The notes beneath the pieces are model-generated. The model saw nothing but the letters and a program-made list of their open reading frames with translations, was not told where the DNA came from and made no database searches. From NCBI GenBank assembly GCA_903813345.2, contig CAIIXF020000003.1, positions 17,562,931 through 17,622,930 of the forward strand: DNA of 60,000 bases. The letters are read 5' to 3'. The translations under genes and the position numbers were made by a program. Below, piece by piece: positions 1 to 12,200 of the stretch. Position 1 is the first letter of the stretch. Every line of letters begins with the position of its first letter. This stretch comes from Owenia fusiformis. Lineage: Eukaryota; Annelida; Polychaeta; Sabellida; Oweniidae.

Positions 1-183
1 TCTACAATAAAATACCATCAACCATGATACAATGGTAATACCATGGTAAATGATGGTCAGGAACATGGCAATGAGATACCATGGTATGACCATGGTATTT
101 GATTGTCACATCTTATAATGAAATACCATCAACCATGATACAATGGTAATACCATGGTAAATGATGGTCAGGAACACAGCATT

Positions 184-904
184 TTTTTATTTTTTTTATT
201 TATAAATTTATTTCAATGGCTGTGCCATACTGGCATTACTAGCCATGTCTTTATATATATTGAAATGACATATGATATAAATAATATAAATAGATCAAAG
301 ATACAAAATAAAAACACTTCATGTGTATGTGTGTGACTAAAAAGGGGCTGTTCAATAGGCCGTATAGTATTCTATCTTTGATTACTAATGGTTTCGAGGT
401 GAGATGCGAATAGTTTTATCAATTCTATGTTTTTTGCTTTGCTCAACATGTCGCAACCATAGAGCGGGGTATGTATTTTTTCAAGTTGGGGCATAACTTT
501 AAAATTAATTTCTGGGAAATTATGCTGGACTTCACCGAACAAAGTTTTCATGGTCGGCTTTGTAAGACTACATCTGAAGAGAAAATGTCTCAACGTTTCA
601 GATTCAACGCCACATAAACAAACAGGCGAATCCACAGTAGTAAGTTGTGAGCATGAAACTGGGAGCGAAGGAATAAATCACGTCTGATTCTGTTTAATGG
701 TATCTCTTGACTCCTTTTAATTTCCATATCCATGGTTGTAATCAATGAGTTGCCATGCGTCAATTTCAAAAGCCTTTTAAAGGAGATCAATGATTGAGAA
801 TTTCTAGTGTCGGCATTAAGACCATTCCATTCTGTTATGCATCTGAAAACACACGATCGTGACAATAAGCTGCCCCTCTATACATTTTAATTTCAAAACG
901 CACT
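184..904 (-). mobile_element. 5'-truncated non-LTR retrotransposon 3' end with target-site duplication
   Basis: This insertion sits inside the ACCATGGTA array. It is flanked by a 12-bp direct repeat, GAACACAGCATT, at 172-183 and 905-916. The left boundary is T-rich with ATTT-type words, as expected for the A-rich tail of an element on the minus strand. The interior encodes the end of a LINE protein (372-865). The exact duplication and the tail place the 3' end on the left and the truncated 5' end on the right. Confidence 0.75.
372..865 (-). pseudogene. C-terminal fragment of a non-LTR reverse transcriptase ORF, frameshifted
   Basis: Two overlapping minus-strand reading frames (590-865 and 372-635) together read like the end of a jockey/CR1-type LINE protein. 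The first has the word WNGL followed by a basic segment. The second has DSPVCLCG and a downstream HFLFRC, the CxC...H...C cluster common at the LINE C-terminus. One frameshift separates the halves, so the copy is dead. The reverse transcriptase domain is absent because of 5' truncation. The clade is inferred from the pattern only. Confidence 0.65.
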
Positions 905-1230
905 GAACACAGCATTGAAATACCATGGTATTTGATTGTCACATCTTACAATGAAATGCCATCAAACAAGATATACCATACCATGGTAATATCATAGTAA
1001 ATGATGGTCAGGAACATTGCAATGAAATACCATGATAATACCATGGTATTTGATGGTTAACTTTGAACACGAAATACCATGAAACATGGTATAACATGAT
1101 ATACCATGGTATATCATGGTCAAACACTGACCAAAAAACACCATTGCCACCATGGTCAGAGTTGATGGTAATATCATTGCCGATCATGATAGACCATGGT
1201 ATCATGGTTTACGTTTAAACATGGCAGGGT

Positions 1231-2999
1231 GCACTTTGATGAAACTTCATGAACATGTGCAATTTTCAGATAATCATAACTCATTCCACACATCATCTAC
1301 ATCTTTCATTCTTGCACAAAAGATGCATTCGTGTACCTAGACTATTAATTGAGGGTTGATAATTCTTCAGAATGTTTGAATAACTGGAATATTCAGTGGT
1401 TTACTTTTCAAAATTGCAAAAAACATGCACCCTGGCCTTAAATTTTCAAAATTTGGGCCAAAAATTTGGATTTAAGGGCCCATTTTTTTCTCCAAAATTT
1501 GAACATATCTCACATATTTCCTTTAAGATGAACCCAGTGCTCTTATATAAATACTCATGTGTGTCATGCTCCTCAGATGCACCATCTGAATCAGAATTAA
1601 CGCGATGCGAGTAGGTAGTTACCAGATTCACCACCAGGTGGCTCGTTCGGGTCAGATAACATGGCGCGTATAGTAGAAAGTTCCCTTTAACTCAAATTAC
1701 ATCTATTTGCGTGGTTCAAGTTTCATATAACCCTGATGTATCTAATAGTTATGCAAATTAAAATATGTCCAATAAAAGAAAATGTTATCTGTCCAATACA
1801 AGAAAAGATAATTCACTTTTTGTGATTTTGTAACATGGAGTCTATGGGGATCAACCCGAACAAGAAGTCACATTTTCAAAAAAAATTAATTTTCAAAGTT
1901 GATAGACAATTTTCGAAACCATATTTCTAGATGTACTTTTACATGCAGATTTCAAATATGACATCACTTTGACTGAATTTTGAATATTTAATGACGTAAA
2001 TCAAGATTATTTCTACTCGCATCTAGTCTATTCATTGAAATCTACAACAATTTGAAATGTGGCTATGAATCTCATGCTGAGGTTCAGAAAGTAAAACAAG
2101 ATGGAAAGGTTAACACACTCGCATGCACATTCGTAAGCATTTTAAAATCATCTCCACTTGCTAATGAACATAGACTTCCTCTGCATCACTGCTCGACTCA
2201 CTTTCGTCATTACAAAAGATCACTTCCTGTACCACCTTTACAAAAATTTCTTTTTCTTAAGAGGTATCTTAAAAATCGAGTTTGGGCTATTATACGTCGT
2301 ACCATGAATGCAATTATAACGTAAAGTAAGGAACAATAGACAATGTGACGTTAACATTTAGATATAATAAAAATTTACTTCATTCACTCTACAGGCAGTT
2401 CAATGGGTAACAGGAAGGTCAACCACTTCCTAACCTACTTAAAATCCTAACACCACGAAGGGAATATACTAGGATTAAAAAGTTAGTATAGCTCACATAC
2501 GCGTAATTAATTAGTTTACAACTTTCAAAACTTAAGCAACCCAAGATAATATTTAGTGCGTTTTGAAATAAAAATGTATAGACATTTTCTTATACTGCAT
2601 TTCATATTGAAAATGTGATTTGTCCCCCCCCCCCTGGGTTTGTCCCAGGGGATGTATCTTATGTATGATCCATTCCGTGGTAATACATTAATACATGGTC
2701 TTAGATTGAATGTCTTCAACTGGGGAAATATTTAATTTGAAGATATTACAAACGCCACTGACATGCTCAGTTCGTGTACAACTAAAATACCCGTAACTGA
2801 CAAGTTGACTCAGTTCCTATTATCAAGGTTTTGAAAAGTTATGTGACATTTTTTCTAATTTTTACGTTTTGGCTTATGCGAACAAAGAAGGTTACGGTAC
2901 TTCGCTGAGGCTTTAGAACCACTCTATCCCCAGTTCTGAGCCCAGTTATCTGTAGAAAGTAAAATATTCAGGCTAGTCTAAAATTGAAACAAAATATAC
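1231..2999. other. ALAD intron 3 (part), no gene recognised
   Basis: This stretch lies downstream of ALAD exon 3 and should be intron, because the following ALAD exon (the GCxxVAPSDMMDG region) was not found between 1 and 2999. Short open frames are present but have no recognisable family and no splice-site support. A C-run/G-run hairpin occurs near 2622-2652. Confidence 0.5.
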
Positions 3000-3219
3000 C
3001 TGCTTTTGCATATGCTAGTGCTATTTCTGCAAGTCGTGCAATACTAGGTTCATTGTCGATTGTTCCATCCTCTAAAAGGTACCCACAATGCCCATGGTCT
3101 GTATATGGACATAGGCAGACGTCGCACGCAATCAGGAGTTTTGGAAAAGCTACTCGCAATTTTGGAATGACTTGTATGACTGGAGTTTCTGGGCTATCAG
3201 CGTGAGAACCTTTAGCATC
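3000..3219 (-). CDS. ALAD: ALAD coding exon 3
   Basis: This exon has 220 nt, entering in phase 0 after a TTTTTCAG acceptor and leaving with one base of a split codon before GTATAT. It opens [13 protein letters not shown] and runs through the zinc-cysteine segment [15 protein letters not shown] to ALAYAKAG. It matches the animal ALAD order without a gap. Confidence 0.95.
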
Positions 3220-6200
3220 CTGAAAAATAATACTAAGTGTAAAGCTTCTGTCATATTTGCTCTACGGTTGCCCTATGGTGGCTGTAGCTTCACAAAATCG
3301 ATATACAAAATCTACATCATACTGCTTATCCCAATATTTATGCTGCATTTATCTCACGATTTTGGGAAGCTACAGTACAGGTCACGCCGAGGATCTCACC
3401 TCGGTGCATCGAAAGGTGCATCGAATGATGCATCGATGGGTGCAACGATCGGTACGACATCGGTGCACTGAGCTGCATCGCGGCGCATTTAATCGATGCA
3501 TCGATCGGCAAGCTTAATGCGCCGACCGATGCATTCCTCGGTGCATTGTGCAACGTGCATCGGTGGATCGAGTAATGCATCAATAGAGACAGAATATTAA
3601 GACAATTTAATTATACAGAAGGCCCACGCCAATAAATGAATTTTAATATTAATAGTTCTTGAAACCAAACTTCAAAAACGTGCCGCAGAAAAGAACGGGG
3701 GTCAAGACGCGTTCACAGATTTCAGTTAACTGTCAGACTGTCAGTCGAATGTAAAGGTTCACTTATGTTTGCAAGCAACGCATTTGTGTAATGCGATGAT
3801 ACATTTCGATATTCTTTTCAGATAAACAAAAATATACGAAAATATGAATTATTTTACTTCAAACATTATGTTAATAAGTCGACATAATAATGAAATAGCC
3901 TAATCCCTTCTTGTTCAATGGGACATTGATTTCAGCCCTGAATATACCAAAGTACCTGTGTCATACTACAAATAGCATTAGACGTTAATACAATGTTCAG
4001 TATTTAAAACAAGGCCTCTGGTTTTCATGATATTTTCATTTTAGACATGTTTGAGTATTTTGAACATTTAAAAGCAAACCATTATTATTATGGAGCTACA
4101 GGTATCACACTCATGACATAAGGGCTCATCGTTCGACAACGTGTCAATACTCTGCTTGGGCAGACAGCGGGACACGGCATGTATACACGTTGGGCAAAAC
4201 AAATATCTAGATATATCCAGTAACACCAAATTAAAAAAAAATTTAAAAATGTATGCCCCAAATAACCACTCAGTGGCAAACGGTGAGCCCATATAGCGAA
4301 TGTGACACTGTGACAGCTACTTTTTGTTATTGATTTTAAAATGCCCGTCCCACATTAATTGAGCCTGCATGCCCATCTTATATAATTTAAGCAAGTACAA
4401 TATTTAACCCAGGCCCGTGGTTAAAACATTTGATGTCTCAGTCACCATTTGATATCTCATCTGCTAAATATTATATTCTTTTTTACAGGTTCTTTCAATG
4501 AATGGAATGCTGCAAACATGACGGACATACGAATTTTGGGGTTATGCATGGACACATGCGAGGAGGACACAACGTAGAGAAAAGCGGGGGGTCTTCACTT
4601 GGGAAAGGTGTAAAACGCATCCTGGGATTCAGCAGAAACAGTTCCGAAATAATTCAGAACTAAGGTTGCATTCATGAGTATTCAGCTGCCGGCTGGTGGT
4701 TTAACCTACTTTTTATCAGTGGCAAACTCAATTACTTTTAGTGGCAGGTACTGAGTTGAATTCACCTGCCAGATGACGGCTGGTAGTTTAACCTAGTTCT
4801 TAAGCCATTTTAAACATAAATGAAGGAATCTCCAGTCACTATTCATAATTAAATGAGTTGGACATGAATTAACCTAGTTGGTGAATCTGTCAGCCGTCAG
4901 TTGAATTGGCGAATGCTTCCTCGGCGCCCAACAATGCGTTTATACCCGAGTGTTTATACTTCATGTTATGCATGCAGTTTCTTGTTCTATTGTTAACACT
5001 TAAAAGTTAATAATTAAGGGTTTAATTTATCTTCCAGGTATTCATAAATAGTTGGTGTAGGTCTGTTGACGGTGATGATGACAATTTTTTATGACGAGGT
5101 CTACATTCATTTCGAATAATTAATCTTTAGGCATTTGCGTACTGTATTTAAGTTTATACATTTTTAATTTATTAGAGCTAGCATTCTGATTGATCAGAGC
5201 CATGCACTAGAATGCTTGAAAGAGAGTCTTAATATTCAAAAAATAGTAAGGGCTGTTAATTCCACGAATTAACGCTAGCTTTACATTTCCTTTGCTTTGT
5301 TTTATAAGAAGGTTGAGTTACACGTTTTTAAAAGAACTTGTACCCGAACGTGTACTATTTCGTTCCCGGCCGGGGAATACTGTTCCACTCTCATATTCAC
5401 TTGGGACTGTTTTCCGTATGCCTTTATACTCAATCGGCCAAGTAAACAGTACACATGGGAGAAATAATTATCTTAAGAACCACGTTCACGTACAAGTTTT
5501 TTTAAGAAACGTGTGTTTTAACCCTATTATCACCTTAGCAGACGAGGACAAACTCTTGCAAAAATACATGTAGATTATTACAGCACGATTATAGATAAAA
5601 CAGATTATTTTAATTAAGCTAATTGCTTTTGTGCTTCTTTAATCAATGACGTTTTCAACGGTTAATTGTGTTGCTTTGTTGTTAAATTTTTTTTAAATTT
5701 TGACTTATAGTTGCTTTCCAAAATTCTTGTTTTCATTTCTTGTGTCAGTTATTTTTTCATATCTTTGTGCATGGCTACCTGCGTGTAGCATGATGATTGA
5801 CCGGGAATAATCTGACGGGGATAGACGTCCATGATTATAACAGAGGCATATAAAGTCAAATGAAATATTATTAATATGCCTCTGATTATTATGAGACTGG
5901 ATAGTGGATATAAGACTGCTCGTATATCTATGGGGGATGTAAGGGTTATTATTGTGTCACCATCAGAATCGGTGAGACAGATGACATATTGTTATCGTCT
6001 CCAACTTTTTGTGGACGGTGTTCGATGGTTTGTGTTCGGAGTTCGGCGGTTGGTATTTTAAAAACTGGTCTGAACGGTCATTATTCACGATTCCCACAAT
6101 TTGACATCTTTGATCAGTAACTATACAAAACAAATAGTACTAATTAACTGTCTGGAGCACGGCGATCTCTTTCCGGCACAAACAGGATATTTTGATTTCT

Positions 6201-9200
6201 TAAAATTGTTTTATAAACAAGTATAATCTTTTTTCTTCATCGTCTGCAAATACATGAAATATTGCCAAGGAGAGTAACTTTTGACAGTTTTGGCAAAAAA
6301 ATCATGCGAAAAGTGATCAGAATGGTGAAAAATTGCATGGTTTGAAAGTTTTTTAGGCGGGGGGGGGGGGCAACCGCTTCCAAAGTTTTTGCAAGTCGCT
6401 TCAAATTGACCATAAAATATACAAGTTCTCACGATTAGATCAAACTTTTTTAACTTGCTTCAAATTGATTCTAAGGGAAAATTTAAAATTATCACTTCCA
6501 ACTGGACATTGTACATGTACGATACATAACACTCTCTGACCAGATAATGATTCAATTTCTCAATTTTCAAATTAAAAGTAGGAAAAGCTAGCGTCATATT
6601 GGTCCTCAGACGCTCTTCCCAGCAAAAAGTCGTGAGTTATTTTAATACACAGCGGGGGCGTAGCCAGCTTTCAGTCAGATTGCCCGGGGGGGGGGGCGAT
6701 CGTGGCATGAGCAAGGCAAAAACAATTTGTTTTGAATTTTACAAAAATTTTGATGCAACTGCCTTCAAAAGTGAGCTGGACGCTTTCAATATATAGCATT
6801 TTAAAGCTCTTTTCTTCTATCCAATGGTTCTATTTTTATTGGTTATCGGGGTCGCACCCATCTCCCCTGACTACGCCTATGCATAGTACTGAACACAATA
6901 AAGTGCAGGCCGGGATCTTAGAATACATTTTAATTACGCCCCGTAGCCTACATTAAAGGCGTAATATGATATCAATTTGAAATTAAAAAACAGTATAATG
7001 CCTCCAATTAGTTTAATTTTCTGAGGATACAATGGGGAAATGAAGTTAATTTCGTCAAAGCTTGATTGAACTTTATCAGAAATCCCGAAACTTGATTACA
7101 TTTGCTTTCAAAATGTTTGCTCTTTCCAAATATCATGGAAGTTGATTGCAATTATGTTCGATGAAAAATCAAACTGCTATCAAATGTAGGCTTATTATGG
7201 GTTAAAAGTTTGCAATGCCATGCAAGTTTCCTTGATTCCCATGATGACATTACATGTATAACCTAGAATCATCCTAGGTATAACCTATAGTAATCATTAC
7301 TCAAAGTACTATTAATCTGCCTGTGTGATTACATTTTGTTACAGAACGTCGAACACCGACCGCCAAACATCGATCGTTCACAAAAAAAGTTGGAGACAAA
7401 ATGTGTCTACTTGTGGTGGAGTGACATAGAAATAAGACCCCCCCCCCCCCTTCCAAACAGTTCCTAGATTATTAAGGTTTAATATACTTCAAGGTTCTTG
7501 CATTTGTTTATAATGAGGATAAAACCTTTTCCTCTCACTTCCTTTAATCTATAATCACATATTAATTGGATCAATGCAGACTCGATTTCCTCTGCCCACA
7601 ATACCATTGCAATGTAATGACGGGAAACGGTCCCTGGAATAAGCAATCAGACGTCTCAATTTGTTGAACGTTTGTTTTTGTTGAATGTTACTAGAAAACA
7701 AGGCGTAATTCTGATTTTGATATTGTTGCAATGCACATAAAGCATAGTTCAGCATTTCAAGTCATGAGGAATCTACATGCATAGTTCATATGATAAAGGG
7801 GAAGGGGTGGAGTAGATAATTTCTGATTGCCAAAGTGGGTAGGGAAATACAAACGGATCAGGCCCCCGGAAGGGGGGGGGGGTAAACCGCACCCCTTGAA
7901 GACAGGTTTCTGACGGGCCTGACCCCTGACCCCCCGGCAAAAGCAGGTTATGAATAATGTAGCCAGTCCATGTTAGTTTCTCGGAGATATCTTTGAAGAA
8001 TTCTCAACTTATCAAGACAGATAACAATATAAAATGTAGATGGCAAAATAATCTGATCTGATTTTGCTTGCAATTTGTCACCCATATGAAAAGATGCCTT
8101 TAACAGTTTAATTTCATAGTTATCCAATAAAAATCCCCTTGGCAAAAGCAGGCCGCTGCACTATACTTTAAAGTGTGTAGTCGGTCCCTGATAGTGTCTG
8201 GGAGTTGTCTCTGAAGAATTCTCAACATATCAAGATAAGAGATGATAATATAAAATGTAGATGGCAAAATAAAACGGCATGCACCCCTAAACATATGCTC
8301 ATTAATTAATATGGTTACAAGCAACAGAAGGATAATCTTTAAATGGTTGCAACGCATAATCTATTTTAGCTGAAATCAAGTTAACTCATGCGACAAAACG
8401 GAAAATGGTTTAGAGAATAAATCAATAAGATCAACGTTATATAATGTTGAAAACAAAACAGATAGTAAAAAATCTTATTCTAATTTAATTCCTAAATCAA
8501 ATCTCAACCCTCCAGACACTGGTGACATCTGACCGCTTTTGAAAGACTTCATCTAATTTAAACAATCAAATCAAATCAAAAGTAAAACATGCAAACAGGT
8601 ATAACTGCTTATTTGAGAATATCCGAGGAAACTAGATCGCCATTGAATACCCTGAAAAGAAATCTGCTTATGATAAGTTATTCTTTTTATACCATGGTCG
8701 GAGCAATATCTCAGTATTTAATTGTAAGTGATAAATCACATATTTGGGATATGGATGATATTGGGATTAGAGGGATGATATGGATATCAACCCGGGTATT
8801 TACTCAAAAATTTTCATTTTTCAAAAAAGATATTTTTTCAAAAATTTTCAATTTTTTATTTTCTCTCATTCAAAAGAGTTCATTCACTGCGTTCCCTCGG
8901 GGGATATTAATATCATATGATATTCTCCATATCAAAACCCTCCCGGTGAATAACTACATTTATCCTATGCCAAGTAGAGTTTTAGGGAGATAAGTTGGTA
9001 AGATATATCCCGTATCCTGATATTGAGGTTTCCATATCCTGAACCTCCACTATCTCCCGCCATATCTCCCCGCTTCGAAAATTGAAAAAAAAGAAAAAAT
9101 TGAAAAAAATAGAAAAAAGAATTGAAAAAATTGAAAAAAATTGAAAAATGTGAAAAATATTGAAAAAATAAAAAAAAATTGAAAGAAAATTAGAAAACTC

Positions 9201-12200
9201 TACTTGGTATGGGATAAAGCAGTTATGTACGGTCGGTTTGGATATGGGGTTCATCCCTCGTGAGATATGCACATCTACCTTCGGTCCCTACGGTACCTCA
9301 GGTAGATATGCATATCTCCCTCTGGATAAACCTATATCCAAATCCTCCCAGTACATAACCCTTATATACTTTCAACTAATTTAACAATGAAATGGAAACA
9401 CAATACATGCCAAACATTATCTATTGTTATATTATTGTTATTTCATAGTTTGCACTTGTCCAGCAACTGTGTTTCTCAAATTCAATATGGGATAAACCTT
9501 TTTAGGGTTAACACGTCGCTTGAGGCAAGATGCATAAACTATATAATTCCACGGCTATAACTTGAAGAACGGCACTGTTGTGTCTGCGCCCCTTTAGGAT
9601 GGGCCGTATATTGTTCTTGTGTGTACCTTACCCACGAGAACCTACAAAATAGAATAATATATAATTACATTATGAAAAGGGGAGGTCCCAACACATCAAC
9701 CCAAACATCCCCATATTTGCAACAAAACAATGATAAACCAAAGTTAGTAAGTAGTAGTTGTACCATATGCATGAATTTTAGCTTTTGAGAAAGATGATAA
9801 AACGCAAAATATTATTTAAATACTTGGTGAAGTCTGGCATTCATGATCTGACAGGAATTTAGGGAAGGCGTTGATTATAATTAAACGTAAAAGCAAAAGT
9901 TGACCATTGCATCTCGGTGGTTATCATGACAAATGAATGTTCATTCGAAGACGACCACTGAATCAAAATCCAGTTCACTAAAACAATGTATTATAAACAA
10001 ATAAACTAAATCACTATAACTATAATAAATTAACAACGCCAATTAATAAATAGATAACGTGTTTTATATTCGTTCATTGACATTAACTACCGCGTTCGAA
10101 CACAATACTCCTGATTTCAATATGATCATAAATATGTCCCACTCGTTTAATAAATATATATATCTGTCTCAATCGTGATTTGCCCCCGTTGTCAGAAATT
10201 GTATTTTATAAAGACGTTATTTATTAAAGGTGCTACAAATAGTGCAGGGGGGCCATTCAACGATCATCGACAAGTGTCAAAATATATTTAGGTTTGGATA
10301 TTTCATCAAGAATAACATATATTTTCATTATCTACAAAGAAATCCTCTGGATGAACATTATTTCAGCTGATATTCCTCTTGAAACATGGTGGATCTTAAA
10401 AATCTATAAGTGGGACTCCCTTTATAGAAGCTTTGAATTGAATTTACACTTCTTAATGCTGAAATTGATAGTTTATACATACATTTTATGAAAATAGGTA
10501 TGTCAAAGAAGGTATTAAGCCAAATATTGATCTGATAGCTCAGAAAAAATAAAAAAAATTGAATTTTCTCTCTACAGTCCTTATTGCCCCTTTTGATCAG
10601 TGAAAATATGTGCCGATCGACGCAATGTCGGGTTATATATAACAAACGAAAATTGTACGAAACATTTCAAATATACAGTATTTTGAGCTGGCTTATATTT
10701 GTTAAAAGTCAATGTCTAATTAAAATACTGTGTTCGAAGAGTAGGATTATAAAGTATTTAGGCTTATACGTTTGACGTACAATCTAAATGTAAGCCTACA
10801 GATATCAGACTAAAAAATAATCTGTCCCCATTGTAATTTACCCTGTCCCAAGTTATTGTGCCGATCGGCGCAACATTCGATGCACCGACAGAATTCCCCG
10901 TTGCAACGATCGGTGCATCAATCGGTGCATCGAACGCGCCGATCGATGCACCGAAATGGGTGCATCGATGCACCGATGGATGCACCGAAGTTCTGCGCCG
11001 CGATGCATAATTATAAGATCTTCGGCAAGACCTGTACTGTATGGCATTAGTATTTATATATTACAAATAAACAAGGCATATACATGACAAAATGTCACCT
11101 GGATGCAATTAAAAAACTGTAACCATTTGTCACAGATGCCAAATTCCAACTGAATACCAGCATGGGCTTTCAACTCTAATTGAAAGCCCATGATACCAGT
11201 CACAAAATACAGTGGCTATTAATTTCCTATAATATTACAAAATATTAAAACCAAAAAAAAACAGAAGTGAAAACTTGATTCTGATTTTAGATTTGGAATA
11301 TGTATATACAGTGTACTCGTAAAGATTTTAGAGATGTGTTCAAATGACACAAGTTTAACTGTAATGATGACCTCTATCGCTCTGTCTAGCACTCAAAGAC
11401 AAGATTCTTAAACATTAATTAACAATATCAGATCCCAATACATGAACATGTTGTTTTGATTGAATTAAAAGACTTTGAACTAATTAGTCTTTAATAATCA
11501 AATTGTTATCTTTTAGTAGACAGAATTAATGTTTAAACATTCATAGTTGTAAATCCCTTAATCCAATATACATGGATTTTAATGAAATACATGATACAGT
11601 AGTTTATGAAATAAACAAGTATATAACATCCAATGTCAATTCATCCCATTACTTAAAGTTCCTGTTGAAGAATATTTTATGTTAATATTTTGTTTTGATT
11701 TTGTGATTTTGATTTTATATTTTATATTTATGTCTTGACTGAGTGATATTTCTGTCCAAAACATATGAACAAAAATATGTATTATTTATGCTTTATTTTC
11801 TGAAATTTTTCTGAATTTCTGATTCCTCAATCCCCAACATGGAACTGGTCCCTCAGGTTTGAGTTATCCTCTTTTTCATTCCTGAATTTTTCAAATTAAA
11901 ATGTAAACAAGGCATTAACATCCAAAATGCCATTAACTGCCATTTGTTACAGACGCAAACTGCCAAATGCCAAACACCAACCACCGAACACTGTCCATGA
12001 AAAAGTTGGAGACTATTACAATTACCACTTGTCGTGGTGACATAAAAACCTGAAAGCATTTAATTATATTTGAGGCAACATTGAAATAATTCAAGCAAAC
12101 TGAATACTTTTGAGCTGGCCTTAGCCAAAACAGCTGCGTATTAGACTTTGAAGTGTAACCTTTCATTTACATGTTATAATTACATATTATTTTAACCATA

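Larger units (their letters stand above)
1..1230. repeat. ~114-bp tandem repeat rich in ACCATGGTA, split by a LINE
   Basis: The units are built from short self-complementary words such as ACCATGGTA and share the phrase AAATGATGGTCAGGAACA. The phrase recurs at about 44-64 and 158-178, a period of 114 bp, and again near 1000. The array is interrupted at 184-904 by a retrotransposon fragment and then continues to about 1230 with more diverged palindromic words. It lies in ALAD intron 3. No coding potential is seen. Confidence 0.75.

Noticed and set aside
3257-3583. Overlapping ORFs on both strands near 3338-3583
   Set aside because: They are artefacts of the palindromic GATCGGTGCATCG repeat, with Met/His/Arg/Ser-rich low-complexity translations.
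8589-8993. 134-codon plus-strand ORF
   Set aside because: It runs into a foldback arm and an A/T-rich low-complexity core, has no recognisable family and lies within the ALAD intron.
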